From positions 1,473,951 through 1,537,950 of the forward strand of contig NZ_JACHGW010000002.1 of assembly GCF_014202505.1 (NCBI RefSeq): DNA of 64,000 nucleotides, read 5' to 3'. Positions 35,695 through 44,046 of the stretch are shown in pieces; within the stretch, counting starts at the first letter, position 1; each line of letters begins with the position of its first letter. Made by a program: the position numbers and the translations under genes. The notes below the pieces were generated by a model. That model saw only the letters and a program-made list of their open reading frames with translations, was not told where the DNA came from and ran no database searches. The DNA comes from Armatimonas rosea (GTDB lineage: Bacteria > Armatimonadota > Armatimonadia > Armatimonadales > Armatimonadaceae).

Positions 35695-36658
35695 GGAACG
35701 ACGAACTTTCTTACTACTGACGGTGGGGACACTCTGCTCCGCAGCAGTGGCACAGCCACAGGCCCGGCGCGCTCAGCCCCCAAGCACCTACCGGTTCACG
35801 CCCACCCTCGTCACGTCCCTCAAGCTCAAGGACCCCACCACCCATAGCTCTCCGACTCGGGTACAGGAGTGGATTGTCGGAAAGCTCGATACCACTGTGA
35901 CCTTCAATCCCGCGATCTTCAAGGCACTCCAGCCCGACGCCGACCTACGGCCACTGATCGCCTCCTATGGCCTGCCCATCAAGGCCCAGGGGGCGCGTGG
36001 GACCTGCTCGGTGTTTGCCATGACGTTCTTGCTAGAGTACAACTGGGCCTCTTGGGGCGAGAAAAACAAGACCGCGCTCAGCGAGGAGTACCTCAACTGG
36101 GCCACCAATAAGGCCACCAACAACCAGAACGACGGCGACTTTTTCAAGAATATCGCCGCGGGCTTCAAGAGCTACGGGGTCGGCGATGCTGCACTGGCTC
36201 CCTACCAGAGTGCCTTCAATCCGGGCTGGCAGCCCACGAAGTCCGCGATCGACGGTGGCACCTACCGCTCGCTGGAGCAGAAGTTCTGGGTTGTCTTCGA
36301 CGATGGGGTGATGGGCAAGAGTCAGGAGGAGCTCGATAAGGTCTGTCACTTGCTGGATAACAAGATTCCTGTCGCCATCGGCCAGGCCTGGCCCAACACA
36401 AAGCAAGGCGCGACCTACACCTTTGGCAGTGCCCTCGGCCTGAACTTCCTGAACGACTTCACCGGTCCCAAGGGAGGACACTCGATGGTGGCCGTGGGCT
36501 ACAAGCGCTCGAAAGAGTACCCTGGCGGTGGCTACCTGATCTTCCGCAACAGCTGGGGCACGGGCTCCGGCTACGAGGGCTACTGGCTCCTGAGCTTCAA
36601 CTATGTCCGCAAGTACGCCTACGATGCCTATGCCGCCGCCTGGGATGGCATTAAGTAG
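35693..36658 (+). CDS. Secreted papain-like (C1A) cysteine protease
   Basis: A 321-residue protein with a signal peptide (MERRTFLLLTVGTLCSAAVAQ). The papain catalytic set is complete: oxyanion-hole region KAQGARGTCSVFA with Cys about 105, GGHSMVAVGY with His about 263, and RNSWGTG with Asn about 286. A pro-region is short (about 80 residues). The mRNA is probably leaderless. The divergent SARP-type gene and direct repeats suggest control by that regulator. The substrate is unknown. Confidence 0.9.
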   Translation: MERRTFLLLTVGTLCSAAVAQPQARRAQPPSTYRFTPTLVTSLKLKDPTTHSSPTRVQEWIVGKLDTTVTFNPAIFKALQPDADLRPLIASYGLPIKAQGARGTCSVFAMTFLLEYNWASWGEKNKTALSEEYLNWATNKATNNQNDGDFFKNIAAGFKSYGVGDAALAPYQSAFNPGWQPTKSAIDGGTYRSLEQKFWVVFDDGVMGKSQEELDKVCHLLDNKIPVAIGQAWPNTKQGATYTFGSALGLNFLNDFTGPKGGHSMVAVGYKRSKEYPGGGYLIFRNSWGTGSGYEGYWLLSFNYVRKYAYDAYAAAWDGIK

Positions 36659-36675
36659 GGAGGGGAGGTAGTAAG

Positions 36676-37860
36676 ATGGCTAAGTTTTCGCTTGTATCGC
36701 ACGCTGCGCTCACGCTTCTGAGCGTGACAACACTGGCACTTTTCCCTAGGCTTTCCCACGCACAGGTCAGCTTCACTGGCCTCGGGGACCTGCCGGGGGG
36801 AAGCACCCAGAGTGTCGGGTACAGTCTCTCGGGGGATGGGACTATCGCCTCGGGGAGGAGCCAGTCGGGCAACAACGAGGCCTTTCGCTGGACCAGCGCG
36901 ACCGGAATGGTGGGACTCGGCTACTTGGCGGGAGGCGGCAATAGCTTCAGCGCCGGGTTTGCTCTCTCCCAAGACGGCACGACCCTTGTCGGGAACTCCG
37001 ACAGTGCGGCGGGCTTCCAGGCCTTTCGCCACACGCTCGGTGGGGGCATGGTGGGCCTCGGGTTCCAGCCCGGCGGGACCAATAGCAGCGCCTTGGGTGT
37101 CTCCAGCGATGGGAGTGTCGTGGTCGGGGTGGGGAGCTCGTTTGAAGGGAAGCAGGCCTTTCGCTGGACTGCGGGCGGTGGAATGATCGGGCTGGGGGAC
37201 CTGGCAGGGGGGCTGTTTAGTAGCCAGGCCAACGATGTCAGCGCCGATGGTAGTGTCGTGGTCGGAGCAGGCGATGGCGCAAGTGGCAAGGAGGCCTTTC
37301 GCTGGACTGCCGGGGGCGGAATGGTGGGCTTGGGCACCCTGCCGGGCGGAAGCGGCTTTGGGAGCGAGGCCAGCGGGGTCTCCAGCGATGGCAGTGTGGT
37401 CGTGGGCTACACGGACTCCGCCGCTGGCCAGCAGGCCTTTCGCTGGACCAGTGGCACGGGGATGGTGGCGCTCGGGATGCCCGTAGGCGGCGGAGTGAGC
37501 AATGCGCTCGATGTCTCCGGCGATGGGGCGCTCGTGGTGGGGGCCTACCAGACCCTAGGGGGGCAGCGTGGCTTTGTCTGGACCGCCGCCACGGGCACCC
37601 AAGATATCTTCACTCTCCTCTCCACCGCGGGGGCGAACCTGACGGGCTGGAGTGCCCTGACGGATGTCTATGGCATCTCCGCCGATGGCACGACTATCGT
37701 GGGCACGGGTGTCCACAATGGCAACGTCGAGGCCTACATCGCCCGAGATAGCAATAAGTGGGGCCTGGCAAGCGTCTCCTCCGCCCCCGAGCCCACCACG
37801 GTCGCCTTTTTGCTTCTTGGGGGGACGCTCATTCTTCTCAAACAAAGGAAACAACCATGA
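36676..37860 (+). CDS. HAF-repeat PEP-CTERM surface protein
   Basis: A 394-residue exported protein with signal MAKFSLVSHAALTLLSVTTL and about seven imperfect repeats of 45-50 residues with the phrase AFRWT...GMVGLGxLxGG (the HAF extracellular repeat). The C-terminus is a PEP-CTERM sorting signal: PEP, a hydrophobic stretch (TTVAFLLLGGTLILL) and a basic tail KQRKQ. It would be cleaved and released or anchored by an exosortase not present in the window. A strong GGGAGGGGAGG Shine-Dalgarno lies before the ATG. Its stop overlaps the next start (ATGA). Confidence 0.9.
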   Translation: MAKFSLVSHAALTLLSVTTLALFPRLSHAQVSFTGLGDLPGGSTQSVGYSLSGDGTIASGRSQSGNNEAFRWTSATGMVGLGYLAGGGNSFSAGFALSQDGTTLVGNSDSAAGFQAFRHTLGGGMVGLGFQPGGTNSSALGVSSDGSVVVGVGSSFEGKQAFRWTAGGGMIGLGDLAGGLFSSQANDVSADGSVVVGAGDGASGKEAFRWTAGGGMVGLGTLPGGSGFGSEASGVSSDGSVVVGYTDSAAGQQAFRWTSGTGMVALGMPVGGGVSNALDVSGDGALVVGAYQTLGGQRGFVWTAATGTQDIFTLLSTAGANLTGWSALTDVYGISADGTTIVGTGVHNGNVEAYIARDSNKWGLASVSSAPEPTTVAFLLLGGTLILLKQRKQP

Positions 37861-38327
37861 ATACAACCACAAAGATCTTTCTCGGCCTTGGCCTTTTTCT
37901 CGTCGGCGGCCTTCTGGCGGCGGGACAGCCCCAAGCGGGAAACAAGCTCGATGTCGATACCTGCAAGGCAATCACCGGGAAGACCTACCAGGCCTATAGC
38001 TCCGGTAAGTTCGATGACTTCCCCGATGCCGCAAGCGCGATGCTTCTCAAGGTGGACGGTGCCGGGAAGGGGAAGGCACGTGCGTTTAGCGGCTACGACC
38101 CCAAGACCACGGCGGCGCTCCAGCAGGAGCTCTCCACAACCTGCGGCACGCTCCCCGAGGGCAAGAGCTACCTGAAGTTCACGGTCGGTAATGGGGTGGA
38201 TGCAGGCACTGCCTATATCTGGTCATACAACAACGGCGAGCGTGTCTGGGCCGAGAGCGCCATGCCGGGCCGTCCGATGAAGGGCTGGATGCTCCAAGTG
38301 CCCGCCGCCCCTGTCGGGCGGAAATAG
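37857..38327 (+). CDS. Small secreted protein of unknown function
   Basis: A 156-residue protein with an N-terminal hydrophobic signal (TTKIFLGLGLFLVGGLLAAGQ). Two cysteines (Cys about 39 and Cys about 99) could form a disulfide. I recognise no family. It starts inside the stop codon of the PEP-CTERM gene, with AAGGAAA upstream, so the two are co-translated and may work together outside the cell. Confidence 0.7.
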   Translation: MNTTTKIFLGLGLFLVGGLLAAGQPQAGNKLDVDTCKAITGKTYQAYSSGKFDDFPDAASAMLLKVDGAGKGKARAFSGYDPKTTAALQQELSTTCGTLPEGKSYLKFTVGNGVDAGTAYIWSYNNGERVWAESAMPGRPMKGWMLQVPAAPVGRK

Positions 38328-38341
38328 GTGTGCGCTGCGGG

Positions 38342-38347
38342 TACACT
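38342..38347 (+). promoter_or_regulatory. -10 box (TACACT) of the beta-CASP nuclease
   Basis: It ends 7 nt before the ATG at 38355, which is preferred over an upstream GTG at 38328. Confidence 0.55.
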
Positions 38348-38354
38348 CTCTAGC

Positions 38355-39800
38355 ATGGCACGAATTGAACATGCAAAGACGCAGAACCCGCAGGTCGCGA
38401 CCCTGACCTTCTGGGGGGGCGTGGGGACGGTCACCGGCTCAAAGTACCTGATCGAGACCAAGAACAGTCGCGTTCTGATCGACTGTGGGCTCTTTCAGGG
38501 GCTCAAGGAGCTCCGTGACCGCAACTGGCAAGCACCGCCCTTCGATCCGACCACGATCGATGCGGTGGTGCTCACCCACGCCCACACCGACCACGTGGGC
38601 TACCTTCCCGCACTGGTCAAGAACGGCTTCAAGGGCGAGGTCTACTGCACCCGCGCCACCGCCGAGCTCGCGCGGATTATCTTGGAGGACTCCGCCGAGC
38701 TGCAAGAAGAGGAGGCCGACTGGCGCAACAAGAAGGGCCTCACCGACCACCATCCCGCGCTCCCGCTCTACGACCGCAACGATGTCCGCAAGACACTCAA
38801 ACTCTTTCGGCCCCAGAAAGGTGGCACCGAGGGCTTCCAGGCAGCCAGCGATATTCGGGTCCAGTGGTGGCCCGCCGGCCACATGCTCGGGGCGCGCTCG
38901 CTTCGGGTGGAGGTGAGCGGCGCGGGCGCGCAGGGCCAGCAGCGGAGCATTCTCTTCTCCGGGGACGTCGGCCGCTGGGACCAGCCGGTTCTCAAGGACC
39001 CCGTGACCCCACCGCCCGCCGACTACGTGCTGGTCGAGTCCACCTACGGCGACCGGCTCCACGAGGACGAAGACCCGCGTGCGGCGCTGGCGGAGGTGAT
39101 CCGCGATGCCCACGCCCGCAACGCTCCCGTGCTGATCCCCGCCTTCTCCGTGGGGCGCACCCAAGACATCCTCTACCATATCCGGGAGCTTGAAGACGCC
39201 GGTGAGATCCCGATTATCCCTGTCCGCGCCGACTCGCCGATGGCTGCAGAGGCAACTCAGGTCTACCTCAAGATGATCGAGGAGCACGACGACGACACCC
39301 GGGAGATTACGCAACGAAAGCGCAACCCGCTCCGCACCAAGTCGATGGGGTTCTCATCGAGCCGTGAGGAGTCCAAGCGCATCAATGAGGAGACCGGTGC
39401 CCGCGTGATTGTCTCGGCAGGGGGCATGATGACGGGAGGGCGCATCCTCCACCACGCACGTCTGCTGGTTCCCAACCCGGAGGCCACTCTCTGCTTTGTC
39501 GGGTTCCAGGCCGCGGGCACGACCGGACGGCGCATCCTAGACGGCGAGCCGGAGATTAAGATCTTCAAGGAGGCGATCCCAGTGCGCTGCCGCATCAAGA
39601 AGATCGGGGGCTTCTCCGGCCACGCCGACTACCGCGAGCTACTTAACTGGCTAGAGCCCCTCGCCAAGGTCGCCCCGCGCCAGGTCTATATCACCCACGG
39701 CGAGCCCGAAGCCGCCCTCGCGATGCAAGGGCATATTCAAGAGCGCTTCGGCTGGAACGTGAGTGTCCCCGCCTACGGCGACGTGATCGAGCTACGTTAG
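38355..39800 (+). CDS. Metallo-beta-lactamase/beta-CASP RNA nuclease (CPSF/YSH1-like)
   Basis: A 481-residue cytoplasmic nuclease. The metal motif is LTHAHTDHVGYLP, with further landmarks WWPAGHMLGARS, LFSGDVGRWDQP, and the beta-CASP and RMM-box blocks ESTYGDRLHE, SAGGMMTGGR and VGFQAAGTTGRRI. The late GFSGHADYREL and YITHGEPEAALAM motifs complete it. Such enzymes process or degrade RNA. The length is normal. It converges on the DUF899 gene with a gap of 3 nt. Confidence 0.92.
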   Translation: MARIEHAKTQNPQVATLTFWGGVGTVTGSKYLIETKNSRVLIDCGLFQGLKELRDRNWQAPPFDPTTIDAVVLTHAHTDHVGYLPALVKNGFKGEVYCTRATAELARIILEDSAELQEEEADWRNKKGLTDHHPALPLYDRNDVRKTLKLFRPQKGGTEGFQAASDIRVQWWPAGHMLGARSLRVEVSGAGAQGQQRSILFSGDVGRWDQPVLKDPVTPPPADYVLVESTYGDRLHEDEDPRAALAEVIRDAHARNAPVLIPAFSVGRTQDILYHIRELEDAGEIPIIPVRADSPMAAEATQVYLKMIEEHDDDTREITQRKRNPLRTKSMGFSSSREESKRINEETGARVIVSAGGMMTGGRILHHARLLVPNPEATLCFVGFQAAGTTGRRILDGEPEIKIFKEAIPVRCRIKKIGGFSGHADYRELLNWLEPLAKVAPRQVYITHGEPEAALAMQGHIQERFGWNVSVPAYGDVIELR

Positions 39801-39803
39801 CAC

Positions 39804-40457
39804 CTACCCGTACGTGGGCTTCTGGGGCCAGCCTTCGGGCGAGTCCTCGAAGTCCTCTTGCCGGCCGTAGGGCGTGACATCCAAGAGCGCGTAGGTGTGA
39901 ACCAGGTTCTCCACACCACGGGCATAGGTGGAGTAGGTATGGTAGACCTCGTCGCCGAGCTGGAAGAAGACACTCAGCCCCGAGGCCTCGCCCTGCTCGC
40001 GGGTGACATCAAAATCGTAGTTGAACTCGCTCTCAAACGACGAGTACCAGGGGATGCTCCAGCCGCGCTCTTGCTTCCAGGTGTCGAGCTTGGCGAGCGG
40101 GGCGCGGGAGACAAGGACAAAGCGGGTATCGCGCTCGTCGAGCAGCGAGAGGTCCGCGATGGCGTCTACGAAGCCCGTGCAGCCAGGGCAGCCTCTTTCC
40201 CAGTCTGGGCCGTACATGAAGTGGTAGACAATCAGCTGGCGCTTGCCCGCAAAGAGGTCGAGGAACTGCTGCTTGCCCTCGGGGCCGTCGAAGACATACG
40301 CTTTGTCCAGCTTGACCATAGGAAGCCGCCGCCGCGCCGCTGCGAGGCGATCTCCCTCGCGGGTGTGGGCTTTCTCTTGAAGCAAGAGCGCCTCGCGCTC
40401 GGCAGCCCACTGCTCACGGGAGACAATGGGGGGATGGGGGATCTGATTCTCACTCAT
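39804..40457 (-). CDS. DUF899 thioredoxin-like protein
   Basis: A 217-residue DUF899 protein with a thioredoxin-like fold. Family blocks are [24 protein letters not shown] (quoted in part: [11 protein letters not shown]), [21 protein letters not shown], shown here as [14 protein letters not shown], and [18 protein letters not shown]. The CPGC pair could be redox active. These proteins are widespread; a peroxiredoxin-like role is presumed, not shown. A hairpin lies directly upstream of its ATG. Confidence 0.88.
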   Translation of the reverse strand: MSENQIPHPPIVSREQWAAEREALLLQEKAHTREGDRLAAARRRLPMVKLDKAYVFDGPEGKQQFLDLFAGKRQLIVYHFMYGPDWERGCPGCTGFVDAIADLSLLDERDTRFVLVSRAPLAKLDTWKQERGWSIPWYSSFESEFNYDFDVTREQGEASGLSVFFQLGDEVYHTYSTYARGVENLVHTYALLDVTPYGRQEDFEDSPEGWPQKPTYG

Positions 40458-40489
40458 GGCTTGACGACTCCGTGGCGCGCCGTCAAGCC
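40458..40489. promoter_or_regulatory. Inverted repeat between DUF899 and hflX starts
   Basis: GGCTTGACG (40458-40466) and CGTCAAGCC (40481-40489) are perfect 9-bp arms separated by 14 nt. The left arm touches the DUF899 start codon, so it could be an operator or a 5' mRNA hairpin. Confidence 0.4.
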
Positions 40490-40533
40490 GGAAAGGGGGA
40501 GTGCGAATTTAGCAGACTTTCTCTACGGAGCGA

Positions 40534-40539
40534 TATGAT
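40534..40539 (+). promoter_or_regulatory. -10 box (TATGAT) of hflX
   Basis: It ends 8 nt before the ATG at 40548 and shares the downstream phrase AGCAAC with several other leaderless promoters in the window. Confidence 0.55.
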
Positions 40540-40547
40540 AGCAACAC

Positions 40548-41822
40548 ATGTCTAATAAATTTCATGAAAATACAAACGACGAGAGCGCGGTTCTGGTCGC
40601 GCTGGAGACCGACGAGAGCCAGGATAGCCTGGACGTTCGGCTGGAGGAGCTGGCAGAGCTAGCCAGCACCGCTGGGATCAAGGTTCTCGATACGTTTGGC
40701 CAGCGCAAGCGCAACCCCGACCCCGCGTTTCTGATCGGGCACGGCAAGGCCGATGAGCTCTACACGGTGGTGGCTGACCTAGAGCCGACCGTTGTGATCT
40801 TCGACAACGAGCTCACCCCGACCCAGCAGCGCAACCTGGAGCTGACCCTCAAGACCCGTGTCATGGACCGGACCCAGCTCATTCTCGATATCTTCGCCCA
40901 GCGCGCCCGCACCCGTGAGGGCAACCTCCAGGTCGAGCTGGCCCAGCTGACCTACTCCCTGCCGCGTGTCGGGCTGCTCTACACCAAGTTCGAGCGCCAG
41001 CAGGGCGGAATCGGGGTGCGTGGCGGTGGCGGTGAGAGCAAGGTCGAGCTGGACAAGCGCAAGATTCGCGAGCGGATCGCCGAGCTGACCAAGGAGCTGG
41101 AGGAGGTCAAGAAGACCCGCCGCCAGCAGCGCAGCGCCCGGCGCAAGCTACCGTTCCCATCGGCCGCCTTGGTAGGGTACACGTCGGCGGGCAAGTCGAC
41201 CATCCTCAACCTGCTCTCGGGCTCCGAGGTGCTGGCCGATAAGATGCTCTTCTCCACCCTGGACCCCACCACCCGTCGCGTGAGCCTCCCCGATGGCCGG
41301 GGGATTCTGCTGACCGACACCGTGGGCTTTATCCGGAGCCTGCCGCATGACCTGGTCGCGGCGTTTCGAGCGACTCTGGAGGAGACGATCGAGGCGGACT
41401 TTCTGCTACACATTGTCGATGTCAGTAGCCCCGAGGCCGACCGCCACCGCGACACGGTCCTAGAGACTCTGGAGTCGCTCGGAGCGCACGATAAGCCGAT
41501 CCTGACGGTCTTCAACAAGAGCGATCTGGTCGAGGACCAGGCAGTGCTCCATGAGCTGGTGGCCCAGACCCCCAACTCCTGCGCCATCTCAGCCGCCAAG
41601 GCCATCGGCCTCACCGATCTCATGGACCGCATCTCCGAGACCATGAAGGGCCTCGTGGAGACCATGCTTGTCGCGATTCCCTACAGCCGCTCCGAGCTGG
41701 TGGCCCAGTGCCATGAGTTTGGAGTCGTGCACTCGGTGGATTATGGCCCGGAGCATATCCTGGTCCGCGCCGATGTCGCCCATGCACTGGCGGGCAAGCT
41801 GGCAGAGTTTCAGATCGTTTGA
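40548..41822 (+). CDS. hflX: HflX ribosome-associated GTPase
   Basis: A 424-residue HflX-family GTPase. The N-terminal domain shows the family phrases PDPAFLIGHGKADEL and DNELTPTQQRNLE, with ARTREGNLQVELAQLTY and the glycine-rich RQQGGIGVRGGGG-like loop. A coiled-coil precedes the G domain (G1 GYTSAGKST, G3 DTVGF, G4 NKSD). HflX binds the 50S subunit and rescues stalled or heat-damaged ribosomes. Length and domain order are typical. An A-rich stretch and a candidate small RNA follow. Confidence 0.96.
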   Translation: MSNKFHENTNDESAVLVALETDESQDSLDVRLEELAELASTAGIKVLDTFGQRKRNPDPAFLIGHGKADELYTVVADLEPTVVIFDNELTPTQQRNLELTLKTRVMDRTQLILDIFAQRARTREGNLQVELAQLTYSLPRVGLLYTKFERQQGGIGVRGGGGESKVELDKRKIRERIAELTKELEEVKKTRRQQRSARRKLPFPSAALVGYTSAGKSTILNLLSGSEVLADKMLFSTLDPTTRRVSLPDGRGILLTDTVGFIRSLPHDLVAAFRATLEETIEADFLLHIVDVSSPEADRHRDTVLETLESLGAHDKPILTVFNKSDLVEDQAVLHELVAQTPNSCAISAAKAIGLTDLMDRISETMKGLVETMLVAIPYSRSELVAQCHEFGVVHSVDYGPEHILVRADVAHALAGKLAEFQIV

Positions 41823-41865
41823 AAAAAAAATATAGCGATGCCCTATAAAATGTTGGTTCCCTACC

Positions 41866-41871
41866 TATAAT
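41866..41871 (+). promoter_or_regulatory. Consensus -10 box (TATAAT) of the candidate small RNA
   Basis: It lies in an unusually AT-rich stretch (41822-41880) in an otherwise GC-rich region. No good -35 box is seen at 17 nt. Transcription would begin near 41878. Confidence 0.55.
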
Positions 41872-41877
41872 AAAATC

Positions 41878-41963
41878 AACGAGCGACAACGGAGCTATCA
41901 CTGACAAAGAGTGACGACGTTGTTCAGCCCTCGCAGAGCAATCTGCGAGGGCTGTTTCGTTTT
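41878..41963 (+). ncRNA. Candidate structured small RNA or attenuator ending in an intrinsic terminator
   Basis: No ORF is present. The predicted transcript folds into an outer stem ACAACG/CGTTGT (41886-41891 with 41918-41923) enclosing a hairpin TCACT-GACAAAG-AGTGA (41898-41914), followed at once by a strong terminator hairpin and T-rich tail. A consensus -10 box lies just upstream. It could be a free RNA of about 86 nt, or a leader with a terminator that once sat directly before the Rrf2 gene. I do not recognise an Rfam family. Confidence 0.55.
41925..41963 (+). terminator. Intrinsic terminator
   Basis: CAGCCCTCGCAG and CTGCGAGGGCTG form a perfect 12-bp stem with a 6-nt loop, followed by TTTCGTTTT. 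It ends the candidate small RNA and would also stop read-through from hflX. Confidence 0.85.
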
Positions 41964-42132
41964 GGGGGTAGCGGGGCCTGAAAGGCCCCGCCTAGGCCGC
42001 GCTCCGCGCGAAGCGGGCCGAGCCCGCAGAGAAGTCGATTCTACGCGGCCGCGGGCCGCTTCGCCGAAGGCGGCCGGGTGCCCTTTGGGCGGGGTGGACT
42101 TTCAGGCCACTGCTGCTGTTTCGTTTTGGGGG
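41951..42132. repeat. Repeat family F flanked by an exact 18-bp direct repeat
   Basis: The core (41969-42114) is a set of GC-rich hairpins bounded by GGCCTGAAAGGCCCCGCC on the left and GGACTTTCAGGCC on the right. Both sides carry GCTGTTTCGTTTTGGGGG (41951-41968 and 42115-42132). The left copy is the 3' arm and tail of the terminator. The arrangement looks like insertion with duplication of the target. Confidence 0.75.
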
Positions 42133-42139
42133 AATCTGA

Positions 42140-42145
42140 TACACT
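42140..42145 (+). promoter_or_regulatory. -10 box (TACACT) of the Rrf2 gene
   Basis: It is preceded by TGA and ends 5 nt before the ATG at 42151. The right copy of the 18-bp direct repeat lies just upstream. Confidence 0.5.
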
Positions 42146-42150
42146 CCGTC

Positions 42151-42567
42151 ATGTTCTCCCAGACCGCTGAGTATGCCCTTCGGGCGGTTGCCTACCTTGC
42201 CGAGCAGGGAGCGCCGCGGACGGTCGCGCAGATCGCGGCGGCGACCAAGGTTCCGCCCAGCTACCTCTCCAAGGTGATGCAGAGCCTCGCCCGCGCCGAG
42301 CTGGTGGCCTCGCAGCGCGGCCTCCACGGGGGCTTCCGGCTGGCGATTCCCACCACGCAGCTCTGTGTGTATGACATCATCCAGGCGGTCGATCCCATCG
42401 CGCGGATCCACTCGTGCCCGCTGGAGCTGCCCCAGCACGCTAAGGCGCTCTGCCCTCTGCACCAGCGCATGGACGATGCCTTGGCGCAGGTGGAGCTGGC
42501 CTTCCGCAAGACCACCTTCGCCGAGGTGCTGGAGACCCCCATCTTCGGCCCCGACCCCGCCGATTGA
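42151..42567 (+). CDS. Rrf2-family transcriptional regulator
   Basis: A 138-residue winged-helix regulator of the Rrf2 family (MFSQTAEYALRAVAYLAEQ, VPPSYLSKVMQSLARAELV, GGFRLA). Fe-S members such as IscR and NsrR use three cysteines in the loop after the DNA-binding domain. Here Cys89 and Cys101 are present with no cysteine between them; Cys72 and His96 are nearby. It may hold a cluster with altered ligands or be cluster-free. The target genes are unknown. The mRNA is probably leaderless. The stop codon lies inside the first hairpin of repeat A. Confidence 0.88.
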   Translation: MFSQTAEYALRAVAYLAEQGAPRTVAQIAAATKVPPSYLSKVMQSLARAELVASQRGLHGGFRLAIPTTQLCVYDIIQAVDPIARIHSCPLELPQHAKALCPLHQRMDDALAQVELAFRKTTFAEVLETPIFGPDPAD

Positions 42568-42741
42568 AATCGGCGTCTGCAATGGCCTTCGGCCACAAAG
42601 CCCGTGCCGGGCTAGCCTCCCCCTGGCTCGTTCCTCGCCGTCCCCCTCCGGCTTCGCGAAGGGGGGCAATTGCGGTGAGCCCGGCACGGGCTTCGCGGCG
42701 GAGGAACGACGCCACTGTTGACGCCTCATTTCATGGGGCGC
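42556..42741 (+). repeat. Repeat family A, copy 2, with a nested repeat B
   Basis: GCCGATT-GA-AATCGGC is followed by GGCGTCTGCAATGG and AAAGCCCGTGCCGGGCT, then by the complementary arms GAGCCCGGCACGGGCTT and CCACTGTTGACGCC. It matches copy 1 (1866-2003, opposite strand) from end to end except that the central loop is replaced by a complete repeat B. It fills the whole gap between the Rrf2 gene and the convergent propeller gene. Confidence 0.88.
42612..42666 (-). repeat. Repeat family B nested in the loop of repeat A
   Basis: On the minus strand it reads CCCCCTTCGCGAAGCCGGAG, then GGGG, about 20 variable nt, and GGGGGAGGCTAG. It has the same ends and nearly the same length (55 bp) as the copy coded in frame at 2139-2192. 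Confidence 0.85.
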
Positions 42742-44022
42742 TTACCCCGCGATTCCGACCAGGTGCCCTTGGGTGTGGAAGTACAGCGCGTTCTCCGAGA
42801 TTGCCGGGGTCGCCATGCAGACCTCGCCCATGGGGTTCTGGGCAAGTAGCTTGAACTTGGGACCCGCCTGGACCACAAAGATCTCGCCCTCTTCGCTGGT
42901 GTAGTAGAGCTTGCCATCCGCTGAGACGGCGGAGGCGGTGAAGCCGGTGCGTCCCGTGCCCATGCGCTCCTGGTAGAGGCGCTGGCCGCTGGTGGCATCG
43001 TAGCAGCTGAGGATTCCCGCATCGTTGCAGACATAGAGGTGCTCGCCCACCACGAGCGGGGTCTGCATGTACGCCCCGCCGCGGAGCACGCCCCAGCCGA
43101 AGTGGAGGCTCCCCATGCCCTCGGGCGGGAGGATCAGCTCGCCCGTGGCGCTGGGACGGATGGCGTAGATCGGGGCCTGGCGACCGTGGGCATTGGTGAT
43201 AAAGATCAGCCCCTGCCCGACAATGGGCGTCGGGACCGGAATATCGCCGCCCCCGGTGAGCTTCCAGAGCGACTTACCCGTCTTGAGGTCGTAGCCGCCG
43301 ATATGCTTCCAGCCGTTGCAGACAATCTGGGGCTTGCCACCGACCGTGCAGAGAGTGGGGGTGGACCAGGTCGGCACATCGTTGCGGGGCGTGCGCCAGA
43401 CATCTTTGCCCGTGGCCGGGTCGAGCGCCGCTAGGAACGAGCCCTTCTGGACATCGCACTGGACAATAATCTTATCGCCTGCAAAGATCGGGGAGCTGGC
43501 CCAGCCCCACTGCGCAGTGGCGACCATGTAGTAGCCCGAGTCCAATATCCCAAAGTCCCGCTTCCAGAGCAGCTTACCCGCTAGGTCGTAGCAGTAGAGC
43601 CCCTCGGAGCCAAAGAACGCCAGGACGCGCTTACCGTCAGTGGCCATGGTCGCGCTGGCCTGTGTGGACTTGGGGTGCCGCGCGATCTTAGGAACCCCCT
43701 TGCAGGCGGTCTGCTGCCAGAGAATCTTCCCCGTGCGCTTGTGGAGGCAGTGCACCTGCCACTGGTGCTCGGAGTCGTCGGCGACCGGCTCGATATCGCC
43801 GTAGAGCCCGACTTTCAGATTGTTGTTCTTCGGACTCACCGCCGTGGTCACAAAGACTTTATCCCCCCAGATAATCGGGCTGGAGTGCCCAAGCCCGGGG
43901 AGCGGTGTCTTGAAGAGGACATTTTTCTTCTCCTCGACATTCCAGACGGTGGGGAGCTTGCTTCCCTCAGCGATCCCGCTTGCGCCGGGACCACGAAACT
44001 GCGGCCAGTGGATCGTTGCCAT
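42742..44022 (-). CDS. PQQ-like beta-propeller protein
   Basis: A 426-residue propeller starting [20 protein letters not shown], a sequence typical of outer-membrane-protein-assembly-BamB-like PQQ propellers of Planctomycetes. Blades carry the DxxTGKxLW pattern ([31 protein letters not shown]). No signal peptide is visible, so the location is unclear. These proteins lack an enzymatic signature and probably act as binding scaffolds. TAGAAT then AGCAAC directly precede the ATG, so the mRNA is leaderless and divergent from the dienelactone hydrolase gene. Confidence 0.88.
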   Translation of the reverse strand: MATIHWPQFRGPGASGIAEGSKLPTVWNVEEKKNVLFKTPLPGLGHSSPIIWGDKVFVTTAVSPKNNNLKVGLYGDIEPVADDSEHQWQVHCLHKRTGKILWQQTACKGVPKIARHPKSTQASATMATDGKRVLAFFGSEGLYCYDLAGKLLWKRDFGILDSGYYMVATAQWGWASSPIFAGDKIIVQCDVQKGSFLAALDPATGKDVWRTPRNDVPTWSTPTLCTVGGKPQIVCNGWKHIGGYDLKTGKSLWKLTGGGDIPVPTPIVGQGLIFITNAHGRQAPIYAIRPSATGELILPPEGMGSLHFGWGVLRGGAYMQTPLVVGEHLYVCNDAGILSCYDATSGQRLYQERMGTGRTGFTASAVSADGKLYYTSEEGEIFVVQAGPKFKLLAQNPMGEVCMATPAISENALYFHTQGHLVGIAG

Positions 44023-44028
44023 GTTGCT

Positions 44029-44046
44029 ATTCTACCCAGGTATACT
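44029..44046. promoter_or_regulatory. Face-to-face divergent leaderless promoters
   Basis: Minus strand: TAGAAT (44034-44029), 6 nt before the ATG at 44022. Plus strand: TATACT (44041-44046), 6 nt before the ATG at 44053. The two start codons are only 30 nt apart, so the polymerases must exclude each other. Confidence 0.6.

Noticed and set aside
36820..37560. Spaced repeats with unit near 145 bp, considered as a repeat array
   Set aside because: They are in frame and encode HAF protein repeats; the spacing equals the protein repeat.
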